From CAZIGK01 sp964538615 (GTDB taxonomy: Bacteria; Pseudomonadota; Alphaproteobacteria; Rickettsiales; RI-342), in contig CAZIGK010000005.1 in assembly GCA_964538615.1 (NCBI GenBank), positions 1-64,000 on the forward strand: a stretch of DNA of 64,000 nt, given 5' to 3'. Both the position numbers and the translations under genes were made by a program. How positions within the stretch are numbered: position 1 is the stretch's first letter; each line of letters begins with the position of its first letter. Positions 35,221-44,314 of this stretch are shown piece after piece. The notes below the pieces were generated by a model. The model saw nothing but the letters and a program-made list of their open reading frames with translations, ran no database searches and was not told the origin of the DNA.

Positions 35221-35328
35221 GCGCCCGCGTACAGGTTGGCTCGTGTATTAATTTATGCCATATTTTGATTGCTATTTGCCTATTGCCACATGATATAGTA
35301 TACCAAAGAGTAGGTTTCTATAAAATGG

Positions 35329-36510
35329 GTGGCTTCGGGGCTAGTGCTGCATCGTTATTTAACACGCAGAAACGCGGATAAGCGCGGCAGCAGGCTGGGT
35401 CTGGTGCTGGTGTTCTTATTGGCAGCCTGTACTTCGCAGGCGCTACAGGAGCATGCGGCGCCCGGTCAGGAGATACGGGTGGTGCCCATTACTCCGGCTG
35501 TGTTGCAGGCGCAAGCGGTTGAGCGGGAGGCGGTGCGTAAGCGGGCGGAGACATTGCGCGCCCCTAGCGCAAAAGAAGACTATGTCTATCGCATTGGTCG
35601 GGGTGATGTGCTGTTGATTAAGCAGGCCAATATTGGTTTGCAGCCAGAAGGTTTTATTGCGTTGACCAATGAGCAGGCCGGTTTGACCGTGGATGAGCGG
35701 GGGGAAGTGCTCTACCCCAATATCGGGCGGATACCTCTGGCTGGCCTGACCATTGCAGAGGCGCGGGAAATGGTCAATGAGCGTCTGCGGGCTTATTACC
35801 ATAAGCCAGACATGGATGTGGCTGTGCTCAAATTTAATAGTCAATGGGCCTTTGTGGCGGGTGCGGTGGAGAAGCCGGGCGCGCAATCGCTAACATTGCA
35901 GCCGTTGTATGTGTTGGAGGCGTTGGATCAGGCGGGGGGAGTGTTGCAGACCGCCGATTATGCATCGGCTTATGTGACCACCGCAAAAGGTGAGAAAAAG
36001 CCCGTGGATCTCTACGCTTTGTTACAGCAAGGGGCGGTGGGGTATAATTACATCTTGCGCCCCGGAGATACGCTGCATGTACCGGAAAATACGCGTAACA
36101 GCCTGTTTGTGTTTGGGGAAGTGGAGCAACAGGGCAGTCAGCCCATGCGTTATGGCCGAAAAAGTCTGAGCGAGACACTGGCAGATGCCCGTGGAGTGAA
36201 TCAGGTGACGGCGGATAAGCAGTATATCTATGTCGTGCGGGGTGCTTTGGAGCAATGGACCGAGGCAACGGGTGATGCGCCTGGGGATATGTCTGCGGAA
36301 AAAATGCAACAAAACCTGAGTCAGACTCAGGTGTATAGTTTGGATACGCGTTCTCCGGCGGCGTGGTTGCTGGCAGAAAATTTTGCGATGCAGCCAAGGG
36401 ATGTGGTGTATGTTTCGCCGCGGCCAGTGACGGAATGGAACCGCCTTCTGTCGCAATTGTTGCCCATGTTCTTTAGTCCGGCGGCCGCTTACCGCCTGAA
36501 TCAGATATAG
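35329..36510 (+). CDS. Polysaccharide export outer-membrane lipoprotein (Wza-like)
   Basis: The 393-residue frame begins with GTG 35329 (GTG 35344 is a possible alternative) and a lipoprotein signal ending LLAAC (Cys about residue 34). A poly-export domain follows (YRIGRGDVLLIKQ and YPNIGRIPLAGLTIAEAREMVNERL), then two SLBB-type domains (VFVAGAVEKPGAQSL-like and NSLFVFGEVEQQGSQPM). It should form the translocation channel for an exopolysaccharide together with the Wzc-like protein directly downstream (12-base gap). Confidence 0.92.
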   Translation: MASGLVLHRYLTRRNADKRGSRLGLVLVFLLAACTSQALQEHAAPGQEIRVVPITPAVLQAQAVEREAVRKRAETLRAPSAKEDYVYRIGRGDVLLIKQANIGLQPEGFIALTNEQAGLTVDERGEVLYPNIGRIPLAGLTIAEAREMVNERLRAYYHKPDMDVAVLKFNSQWAFVAGAVEKPGAQSLTLQPLYVLEALDQAGGVLQTADYASAYVTTAKGEKKPVDLYALLQQGAVGYNYILRPGDTLHVPENTRNSLFVFGEVEQQGSQPMRYGRKSLSETLADARGVNQVTADKQYIYVVRGALEQWTEATGDAPGDMSAEKMQQNLSQTQVYSLDTRSPAAWLLAENFAMQPRDVVYVSPRPVTEWNRLLSQLLPMFFSPAAAYRLNQI

Positions 36511-36522
36511 GGAGGGGGAGAG

Positions 36523-38655
36523 ATGCAGCCAGCTATCCCGTCTTCCATGAACGCCCACCGAGCCTTCCCCCCGATGCCGCAAACGGATGAGGTGGAAATC
36601 GCGAGCCTGCTGGAAACGATACGGCGCGCCCGTTGGTTTGTGCTGTTGGTGGTTGTGGTGAGTCTGGTGCTGGCGGTAGTGTGGGTGCTTCGACAGCCTT
36701 CTCGCTACACGACGGTATCGCTGGTGCGCGTTAGTAGCGGCGTGATGGAAGACGGTGAAGTGGTGCAGACGGCATCTGAGATGGAGACGTTGCGATCCAA
36801 GCTATTGATGCTGAAGGTGTTAGAGGATTGGATAGAGGCGGATATTTTGCCGGATTTACCCTTGTATATCGGCAATTTGGCACCCGCAGCCGGAAATAAG
36901 CAAGGCAATAGCCGATTGCGGCCATATCATCAGGCGGTGTTGGATATTGAGGCGTTTCATTATCCTTCCCGACATTATGGTGAAGATTGGGAACTGTTGA
37001 GTGATGGCGAAGGGGCTTTTCGCCTATTGTCAGCGGATGGAGTGCTGCTCTTGCAGGGAGAAGCCGGGGGTAGACCCGTGCGCAGCGCAAGCGGCGATAT
37101 TGAATTACATGTGCGGGATATGGTGGCGCCGGCAGGGTTGCGTTGGAAGCTGCGTTTGATGCCGCGTAGCGAGCTGGCCGATGCCATACTGAAACGTTTG
37201 GACGTGAGTAAAAAAGCGCAGGACGCACCGGATGTCCTGTTGGTAGAGTTAAGCAGTGGCGTGCCAGATGTGGCCGAGCGTTTTAGCGAACGGCTGATAC
37301 AGCGTTATCTGGTGGAGACGGTAGCGCGCCGTACCGCAGGCATGGAAAAAGCGCTGGGATATCTGGAAAAGTCTCTGCTACAGTATGAAGAGGAAATTGC
37401 CATTATTGATCAACGCTTGCGCGATGTTCAGGAATCGGAAGGGGTGTTGAACCTCTCTAAAAGTGAGCAGTATTTGCTAGAGCAGATGAAACAACTGCAA
37501 TATGTTCGCAGCAGTTTGCAAGCGGACTATGATAAAAACCGGGTGGATTATACCGATCAACATCCCGCACAACGAGGGTTGCGTCAGCAAATCGAGAGTG
37601 TGGATGCAGATATAGGGCAGTTGGAGTCCCGATTGCAGCGCCTGCCTGGGGTACAATATGAGTTGGTGCAATTAATGCGCCAGATGGAAAATTTGAAGCA
37701 GGCAGTGCGTGATAATGAAGAAAAGCGCAACGAATTGCATATCGCCATTGCGAAGACACATAGCTATTCTTCCATGCTGGATAAGCCGAAAACACCCGCA
37801 ACCATTGATGCGCCACGCAGTTATCTGATACTTTTTGTGGCCATGGTGGTGAGCACCGTGTTGGCTTTAATGGTGGCTCTACTCCGGGATTCGTTGCTGT
37901 TGGCGCGTGCACGTGAGCCGCATCGGTTGCGTCGGATGCTTGATACCCCTGTGTATGCCATGGTGCCATGGGCTCCGGGTGCAAAGCGCCATAAGGGAGA
38001 GCGTCTGCATGTGTTGAATAACCGTGATACCCATACGTACCGGGCTATTTCTGCTATGGCTGCCAGTGTGGAATTTTTAACGCGAAGTGCGCCGAATAAT
38101 GTCATTGCGATTACCAGCGATGGTGATGGGGTGGGAAAAAGCTTTGTCGCTTTGAATTTCGCCGCGATGTGCGCGTCTAGACAGCGGGTTTTGTTGGTGG
38201 ATGCGAACTTACAAAACCCGGCTATGCACGGTGTCTTCCAACTGGAAAAACGTCCCGGTTTATCTGGCTTGATTATTGGCAAGCATGAAGCCAGCGATGT
38301 GTTGCAGGAAGTGGTGGCGGGTAAATTATGGTTGATGCCAGCGGGCGCCACGCCACCCAATACCGAGGTGTTGTTGGCACATCCACGCTTCGAACAGATT
38401 ATGGAACAGCTTAGTGAACAGTTTGATGTGGTGGTCGTGGATTATCCTGCGCAAGACGCATGCGATGTGAATCCGCATGATTTTCGTTTTGCTGGTACGG
38501 TGGTTATGGTCGCGGCCTATGGACAGGCGATGCTGCGTTTGCGGCGTTTTGTCATGCGTTTCCGCCATATGGCAGGGCGTAAAGTGGACGGTATTGTTCT
38601 GAATCAGGTGCCTGATTTTGGCAAGTTGACGGCACTGAACGTGTTTACATGGTGA
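36523..38655 (+). CDS. Wzc-like polysaccharide co-polymerase with BY-kinase domain
   Basis: Controls chain length and export. The 710 residues have a first transmembrane helix (38-56), a Wzz domain, a long coiled-coil region (about 300-400), a second transmembrane helix (435-455) and a cytoplasmic P-loop domain with Walker A SDGDGVGKS (532-540), an A' motif VLLVDANLQNP and Walker B VVVVDYP. The C terminus (GKLTALNVFTW) lacks the tyrosine cluster that BY-kinases autophosphorylate, and the A' motif departs from the common DADLR form. The start has GGAGGGGGAG upstream. Confidence 0.9.
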   Translation: MQPAIPSSMNAHRAFPPMPQTDEVEIASLLETIRRARWFVLLVVVVSLVLAVVWVLRQPSRYTTVSLVRVSSGVMEDGEVVQTASEMETLRSKLLMLKVLEDWIEADILPDLPLYIGNLAPAAGNKQGNSRLRPYHQAVLDIEAFHYPSRHYGEDWELLSDGEGAFRLLSADGVLLLQGEAGGRPVRSASGDIELHVRDMVAPAGLRWKLRLMPRSELADAILKRLDVSKKAQDAPDVLLVELSSGVPDVAERFSERLIQRYLVETVARRTAGMEKALGYLEKSLLQYEEEIAIIDQRLRDVQESEGVLNLSKSEQYLLEQMKQLQYVRSSLQADYDKNRVDYTDQHPAQRGLRQQIESVDADIGQLESRLQRLPGVQYELVQLMRQMENLKQAVRDNEEKRNELHIAIAKTHSYSSMLDKPKTPATIDAPRSYLILFVAMVVSTVLALMVALLRDSLLLARAREPHRLRRMLDTPVYAMVPWAPGAKRHKGERLHVLNNRDTHTYRAISAMAASVEFLTRSAPNNVIAITSDGDGVGKSFVALNFAAMCASRQRVLLVDANLQNPAMHGVFQLEKRPGLSGLIIGKHEASDVLQEVVAGKLWLMPAGATPPNTEVLLAHPRFEQIMEQLSEQFDVVVVDYPAQDACDVNPHDFRFAGTVVMVAAYGQAMLRLRRFVMRFRHMAGRKVDGIVLNQVPDFGKLTALNVFTW

Positions 38656-38669
38656 GAGACGAGGCACAT

Positions 38670-39806
38670 ATGAAGGTAGCCATTGTAACAGAGTGGCTGG
38701 ATGCCATGGGGGGCGCCGAACAAGTGTTGCAGCAAATGCTGGCGATTTATCCTGATGCAGATCTCTATGCCGTGGCGGATTATGTTGCTCAGGATAAGCG
38801 TGGATTCCTTCAGGGCAAGAAGGTGCACACCAGTTTTATTCAGCGCGTGCCGGGAGCGCGGCGGTGGTTTCGACATTACCTTCCCCTGATGTCTTTGGCC
38901 GTGGAGCAATTTGATCTCTCTGCCTATGATGTCGTCATCAGTAGTCATCATGCGGTTGCAAAATCAGTCATTACGGGGCCGGATCAATTGCATGTGTGTT
39001 ATTGCCATTCGCCGATTCGTTATGCGTGGGATCTACAGCATGAATATTTACGGCAGTCCAACATGGCAAAGGGGGTAAAATCTGCCCTTGCACGCGCCAT
39101 ACTACATTATGTCCGGGAGCGCGATGCCATCTCTGGCTTGCGACCTGACGTGTATATTGCCAACTCGGACTTTATACGGCGTCGTATCGCGAAGACCTAT
39201 CGGCGTGACGCGACTGTGATGTATCCGCCTGTTAATATAGATAGATTTCAGCTGGATAGGGAAAAAGAGGATTATTATATCACGGTGGGTCGTGTGGTAC
39301 CGTATAAACGGGTGGATTTGATAGCGGCAAGTTTTGCCCAGATGCCAGAAAGAAAATTGCTGGTTGTTGGCGATGGTGTCGCTATTTCGAAAGCGAAACA
39401 AATGGCTAATGGTGCAACGAATATTGTGTTTCTGGGTGCCTTGCCGAACGAGGAGGTCACAAGGTTGGTGGCGAAAGCCAAGGCCTTTGTGTTTGCAGCA
39501 GAAGAAGATTTTGGCATTTCACCCGTCGAGGCACAGGCAGCAGGCACCCCCGTTATTGCCTATGGTAAGGGGGGAGCGTTGGAAACCGTACGCGGATATG
39601 ACCGGGGGCTTGAGAAGCCGACAGGTGTCTTTTTTGCCGAACAAACGGTGGAGAGCCTGACGAAGGCGATAGAGTATTTCGAGTCGGGTATAGAGATAGT
39701 GCCGGATGATTGTCGGGCGAATGCCGAACGCTTTGCGGAATCACGCTTTAGGCAAGAGCTTTCCGCATTTGTGCAACAAGCGTGGGACGCCCGAAAGGTG
39801 AGATGA
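38670..39806 (+). CDS. Glycosyltransferase family 4 protein
   Basis: A 378-residue GT-B enzyme starting MKVAIVTEWLDAMGGAEQ, the usual N-terminal glycine-rich loop. The C-terminal donor domain has YYITVGRVVPYKRVDL and the E-x7-E-like FAAEEDFGISPVEAQAAGTPVIAY. It would add a sugar to the polysaccharide repeat on the cytoplasmic face. ATG 38670 is preferred to 38649, which overlaps wzc. It runs directly into the MBOAT gene. Confidence 0.92.
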   Translation: MKVAIVTEWLDAMGGAEQVLQQMLAIYPDADLYAVADYVAQDKRGFLQGKKVHTSFIQRVPGARRWFRHYLPLMSLAVEQFDLSAYDVVISSHHAVAKSVITGPDQLHVCYCHSPIRYAWDLQHEYLRQSNMAKGVKSALARAILHYVRERDAISGLRPDVYIANSDFIRRRIAKTYRRDATVMYPPVNIDRFQLDREKEDYYITVGRVVPYKRVDLIAASFAQMPERKLLVVGDGVAISKAKQMANGATNIVFLGALPNEEVTRLVAKAKAFVFAAEEDFGISPVEAQAAGTPVIAYGKGGALETVRGYDRGLEKPTGVFFAEQTVESLTKAIEYFESGIEIVPDDCRANAERFAESRFRQELSAFVQQAWDARKVR

Positions 39807-39807
39807 T

Positions 39808-41337
39808 ATGCTATTCAGCTCACCGGTTTTCTTACTTTTTTTGCTGATCACCCTGACAGGATTCTATGCATTGCTGCATGCGGGAAAGAGCCGCTCGGCA
39901 CAAATGCATTGGTTGTTGCTGGCCAGCCTGTTCTTCTATGGCTGGTGGGATGTACGTTATCTCGGACTTTTGTTAGCACTGACAACCCTCAATTACCTTT
40001 TGGGAGAACAATTGCGTCATCGTCCCTCACGCGTGACGCTGGCGCTAGGGGTGGGTTGGAACCTGATGGTGCTGGGGTATTTTAAATATGCGAATTTTTT
40101 TGTCGAAGAAGTGAGTCAGGCGCTAGCGCTGGATTGGCACATACGTGCCGTGGTCTTGCCGCTGGGCATTTCCTTTTACACCTTTCAGAAGATGGCCTAT
40201 CTCGTGGACGCCAACCAGGGCAAGCTGGGGCGCACGGGGCGGATGGATTTTGCGGATTATACCCTGTTTGTTAGTTTTTTTCCGCAGTTAATTGCCGGTC
40301 CCATTGTGCATCATGCCGAGATGATGCCGCAATTTGTAGCGCAGCCGGGCGCCAGAAAGCGAGTCGTCTGGTGGATGTTGGGGGTTGCTGTTTTCAGTAT
40401 CGGTCTGTGGAAAAAACTGTGTCTGGCAGATCCTTTGGGGGAGTTTGCCGCGCCGGTATTTAGCAAAGCCGCTGCCGGTGGAGAGATGTTGTTCTTTGAA
40501 AGTTGGATGGGGGTTTTGGGCTATAGCCTGCAATTGTACTTTGATTTTTCGGGCTATTCCGATATGGCCATTGGTTTGGGTTTGATGTTTGCCATCCGCC
40601 TGCCGGTGAATTTCTATTCGCCGTATCAGGCGACGAGTATGATTGATTTCTGGCGGCGCTGGCATATGACTCTCTCCAGATTTTTCCGGGATTATGTCTA
40701 TATTCCTCTGGGTGGGAACCGCCACGGGCATGGTCGGCAACAGGTGAACCTGCTGATGGTGATGTTGTTATGCGGATTCTGGCACGGCGCAGGGTGGAAT
40801 TTTCTGTTCTGGGGTGGGTGGCATGGTGTTGCTTTGCTGGTGAACCACCAGTGGCGAGCCAGTATTGGTCAAAGGTTACGGATGCCCGCGCTGATGGGGT
40901 GGGGGATAACCCTGATGTGGGTGATATTGGGCTGGGTGATGTTTCGTGCGGCGGATATGGGCAGTACGGTTCGTATTTGGCAAGGCATGTTGGCACTACA
41001 TGGTGTTGATGTGCCACTTTCCTTGCTTGAGCATCCTCTGCTGCGGGGATGGGCGCATCCGTTTGATGCTGCGGGCAATACAACCTTGTTATTCTGGCGC
41101 TTTATGGTGATTGGAGTCGCCGCTGTGATTGCTCTGTTTTTACCGAATCTGGTACGTATTTTTCGGCACTGGCCTATTGCGGTGGCTAAACCGGATGTGC
41201 ATAGACAAGGGGGTGCGGCCATGTTGCGCTGGCGCTTCGGCTGGTGGGCAGGCATAGGATTGGGAATGTTATGGGCCATGGTGCTGAAGCGTCAGCTTGC
41301 AGCGCAACCGTCCGAATTTTTATATTTTCAGTTTTGA
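39808..41337 (+). CDS. MBOAT-family O-acyltransferase (AlgI-like)
   Basis: A 509-residue multi-span membrane protein. AlgI/DltB-type signatures are PLGISFYTFQKMAYLVD, FPQLIAGPIVHH, DFWRRWHMTLSRFFRDYVYIPLGG and the catalytic His326 in CGFWHGAGWNFLFWG. It would move an acyl (probably acetyl) group across the membrane for transfer to the exported polysaccharide. The SGNH-like partner gene follows 6 bases later. Confidence 0.93.
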   Translation: MLFSSPVFLLFLLITLTGFYALLHAGKSRSAQMHWLLLASLFFYGWWDVRYLGLLLALTTLNYLLGEQLRHRPSRVTLALGVGWNLMVLGYFKYANFFVEEVSQALALDWHIRAVVLPLGISFYTFQKMAYLVDANQGKLGRTGRMDFADYTLFVSFFPQLIAGPIVHHAEMMPQFVAQPGARKRVVWWMLGVAVFSIGLWKKLCLADPLGEFAAPVFSKAAAGGEMLFFESWMGVLGYSLQLYFDFSGYSDMAIGLGLMFAIRLPVNFYSPYQATSMIDFWRRWHMTLSRFFRDYVYIPLGGNRHGHGRQQVNLLMVMLLCGFWHGAGWNFLFWGGWHGVALLVNHQWRASIGQRLRMPALMGWGITLMWVILGWVMFRAADMGSTVRIWQGMLALHGVDVPLSLLEHPLLRGWAHPFDAAGNTTLLFWRFMVIGVAAVIALFLPNLVRIFRHWPIAVAKPDVHRQGGAAMLRWRFGWWAGIGLGMLWAMVLKRQLAAQPSEFLYFQF

Positions 41338-41343
41338 GGCAAT

Positions 41344-42327
41344 ATGTCGGCATTGTGGAAAACCATTCTGGGCATACCGGTTGGCATGTTGTTGGCCTGC
41401 TTCGTGTGGGCAGTGTTGGTTGAGGCGGTATCGGGTAAGCCAACGCCGTCTGCGGCATCGGTGCTGGATGTGAAAGACCAGCATTTACATGAGATTGCAT
41501 CTCCCCGAATCGTAGCGATTGCTGGTTCCAGTGCGCTTTATGGCATCAATGCCGCTCAGTTGGAGCAAACAACCGGAATGCATGCCTATAACTACGGTTC
41601 TGGTGCCAGTATCGGTTTGTTTTATATGTTGCACCGGGCAGAGCGGGTTTTACAGAAGGGAGATATTGCCCTGCTGGCGTTGGAATACCAGAATTACGGC
41701 GATCAGGATCTCACCAGCGAGGCAATCAAAGCCCTGTTTTCGCATCAGGATGTATACCGCTTTGAACAGGGCATGTTGGGGTATCTTCGCTTATTAGCGG
41801 CATTGGATGCAAGCTTTCTGACGGACGTGTTGATGACGGCTTTGACAGGTGCCGCGCCTGAGGATTCCACCACGGGGCGGTTGAACCGTCATGGCGATTA
41901 TCTGTTGCATGCGGCAGAAAAGCTAGATGATACACTGCGTGCGAAGGTGAAGCGGGAACCGCTGGTACCCGTCGAACGGATGCGGCTGACCGATTTTGCA
42001 CGGCAGCAGCTCAGCAGGTTTATCGCGGCCTGTCGTCAAAAAGGGGTGACGGTGATTGCGACATGGCCTGCTATGCTGGATGACCCTGCCTTCCATGAGG
42101 GTGAATATCAACAAGTATTTGCGGAATTGCGGACGTTTTATACGGTACAGAATGTGCCTATCGCCGGAGATTGGCAGACCAGCCTGCATACCGCTGAACA
42201 TATGTTTGATACGCGCTACCATTTACATCAGCAGGCATCCATTCCGCGTTCGGTACAGTTAGGGGAGGCGCTGCTTCCTTTGTTGCCACCTCGCACATCG
42301 TCGCCAGAGCATCTCCATCCGCGCTGA
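41344..42327 (+). CDS. SGNH/DltD-like partner of the MBOAT protein
   Basis: A 327-residue protein with an N-terminal membrane anchor (about residues 6-30). A block I-like IVAIAGSSALYGIN places the candidate nucleophile Ser in GSS near residue 61. A C-terminal FDTRYHLHQQA contains the likely Asp and His of the catalytic set. This matches extracytoplasmic acyl-transfer partners that act with MBOAT proteins, such as DltD or AlgX/AlgJ. The closest member is not certain. Confidence 0.75.
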   Translation: MSALWKTILGIPVGMLLACFVWAVLVEAVSGKPTPSAASVLDVKDQHLHEIASPRIVAIAGSSALYGINAAQLEQTTGMHAYNYGSGASIGLFYMLHRAERVLQKGDIALLALEYQNYGDQDLTSEAIKALFSHQDVYRFEQGMLGYLRLLAALDASFLTDVLMTALTGAAPEDSTTGRLNRHGDYLLHAAEKLDDTLRAKVKREPLVPVERMRLTDFARQQLSRFIAACRQKGVTVIATWPAMLDDPAFHEGEYQQVFAELRTFYTVQNVPIAGDWQTSLHTAEHMFDTRYHLHQQASIPRSVQLGEALLPLLPPRTSSPEHLHPR

Positions 42328-42362
42328 CCTGTTGTGTGACGAACCAAGCTACTGCGTAATCT

Positions 42363-44237
42363 TCAGGAAAGGGGCGCCTGAGCCTGGGACTGCTCGTCCG
42401 GCAGACGGCGCACCCCGCCGCGATCAGCACTGGTCGCCAGCAGTGCGTAGGCTTTCAGGGCGCGGCTGATGGTACGATTGCGTCCAACCGGGGTGAAGGC
42501 CGCATTGCCTTTGGCTTCTTCCCGCTGGCGGCGTTGCATTAGTTCCACATCCGAAATGCGCAGGTTTATGCTTCGTGTGGGGATGTTGATGTCTATTATG
42601 TCCCCTTCCTCAATCAGAGCAATCGCACCACCGGCTGCTGCTTCTGGCGCAATATGGCCAATGGATAGGCCGGATGTTCCGCCTGAGAAACGACCGTCCG
42701 TAATGAGGGCGCACGAGGTGCCAAGGAACATGGACTTCAGGTAGGAGGTTGGGTAGAGCATTTCCTGCATGCCGGGGCCACCACGAGGCCCTTCGTAGCG
42801 GATGACCACGACATCTCCCGGTTCGATGGCGTGTGCGAGAATGGCATCGCAGGCGTCATCCTGCGAATGGAAGATACGCGCACGGCCAGAAAAGACCCAG
42901 ATGCTTTCATCCACACCGGCGGTTTTGACCACGCAGCCATTTTCGGCGATATTGCCGAAGAGGACAGCCAACCCACCATCCTGACTATAGGCATTGGGCA
43001 GAGAGCGAATGCAGCCCTGCTCTCTATCTGTATCCAGGGTTTTGAAGCGTGATGCCTGCGACCCCATGACCAGATTGCGTCCGGCATGGGCGGGTGCGGA
43101 GTGGTAGATTTCCAGTGCATCGTCACAGGGGGTTTGGGTAATATCATAGCGGGTAATGGCTTCCGCCAGTGTCAGGCCATCCACCCGTTTGCATTCACCA
43201 TGGAGCAGACCACCACGGTGTAGTTCTGCCAACAGGCCGAGAATGCCGCCGGCACGATTCACATCCTCAATATGGTAATGGCCGTTGGGTGCCACTTTAC
43301 TTAAGCAGGGAACGCGGCGGGATAGGGCGTCAATATCTTTCAGAGTGAAGTTCACCTCGCCTTCTTCTGCCATGGCCAACACGTGGAGAATCGTGTTGGT
43401 GGAGCCGCCCATGGCGATATCCAGCGTCATGGCATTCAGAAACGCCTCGCGGGTGGCGATGGCGCGTGGCAGAACGGAGGCATCACCGTCCTGATAGTAG
43501 GCATAGGCCATTTCTACGATGCGATGTGCCGCTTTCTCAAACAGTTTGATACGGTTGGCATGGGTAGCGACGATTGTTCCGTTACCGGGAAGAGCCAGTC
43601 CAATAGCCTCGTTCAGGCAGTTCATGGAATTGGCGGTGAACATGCCGGAGCAACTGCCGCAGGTGGGGCAGGCTTCGTTTTCATACTCTTCGACCTTCTC
43701 ATCCGATGCATGGGGATCGGCTGCGATGACCATCGCGTCCACCAAATCCAGTTTTTTATCTGGTGTGACACCGGCTTCCATGGGGCCGCCGGAGACAAAA
43801 ATGGTGGGAATATTCAAACGCATGGCGGCCAGCAACATGCCTGGGGTAATTTTATCGCAGTTGGAAATACAAATCAGAGCATCTACTTTATGTGCATTGC
43901 ACATATATTCGACAGCATCGGCAATAATTTCCCGCGAGGGGAGAGAATACAGCATGCCGCTGTGCCCCATGGCAATGCCATCATCTACCGCAATGGTATT
44001 AAATTCGGCAGCGTAACAACCCTTGCTTTCGATGATTTTTTTCACATGTTGCCCAATGCTGTGCAGATGGGCGTGGCCGGGTACGAACTGGGTGAAGCTG
44101 TTGGCAATGGCGATAATGGGTTTACCAAAATGCTCCTTCTTAGCGCCCGTGGCTTGCCATAACGCACGGGCTCCTGCCATGCGGCGGCCTTCGGTGCTTT
44201 CACGGCTGCGGAGGGGAATTTTGTATGGATTGCTCAT
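42363..44237 (-). CDS. ilvD: Dihydroxy-acid dehydratase
   Basis: Iron-sulfur enzyme of branched-chain amino acid synthesis. The 624 residues show the cluster cysteine region (ICISNCDKITPGML and CPTCGSCSGMFTANSMNC), the substrate-binding segment MGGSTNTILH, and C-terminal DGRFSGGTSGLSIGHI. It lies on the opposite strand in the middle of the polysaccharide locus and seems functionally unrelated to it. Confidence 0.97.
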   Translation of the reverse strand: MSNPYKIPLRSRESTEGRRMAGARALWQATGAKKEHFGKPIIAIANSFTQFVPGHAHLHSIGQHVKKIIESKGCYAAEFNTIAVDDGIAMGHSGMLYSLPSREIIADAVEYMCNAHKVDALICISNCDKITPGMLLAAMRLNIPTIFVSGGPMEAGVTPDKKLDLVDAMVIAADPHASDEKVEEYENEACPTCGSCSGMFTANSMNCLNEAIGLALPGNGTIVATHANRIKLFEKAAHRIVEMAYAYYQDGDASVLPRAIATREAFLNAMTLDIAMGGSTNTILHVLAMAEEGEVNFTLKDIDALSRRVPCLSKVAPNGHYHIEDVNRAGGILGLLAELHRGGLLHGECKRVDGLTLAEAITRYDITQTPCDDALEIYHSAPAHAGRNLVMGSQASRFKTLDTDREQGCIRSLPNAYSQDGGLAVLFGNIAENGCVVKTAGVDESIWVFSGRARIFHSQDDACDAILAHAIEPGDVVVIRYEGPRGGPGMQEMLYPTSYLKSMFLGTSCALITDGRFSGGTSGLSIGHIAPEAAAGGAIALIEEGDIIDINIPTRSINLRISDVELMQRRQREEAKGNAAFTPVGRNRTISRALKAYALLATSADRGGVRRLPDEQSQAQAPLS

Positions 44238-44314
44238 GCGGCTGGCTCATCGTCTCGGTTGGAGGGGACGTCATCATAACGACTTTATGCCTGTGCGCAA
44301 GTAACGGGTGGCGG

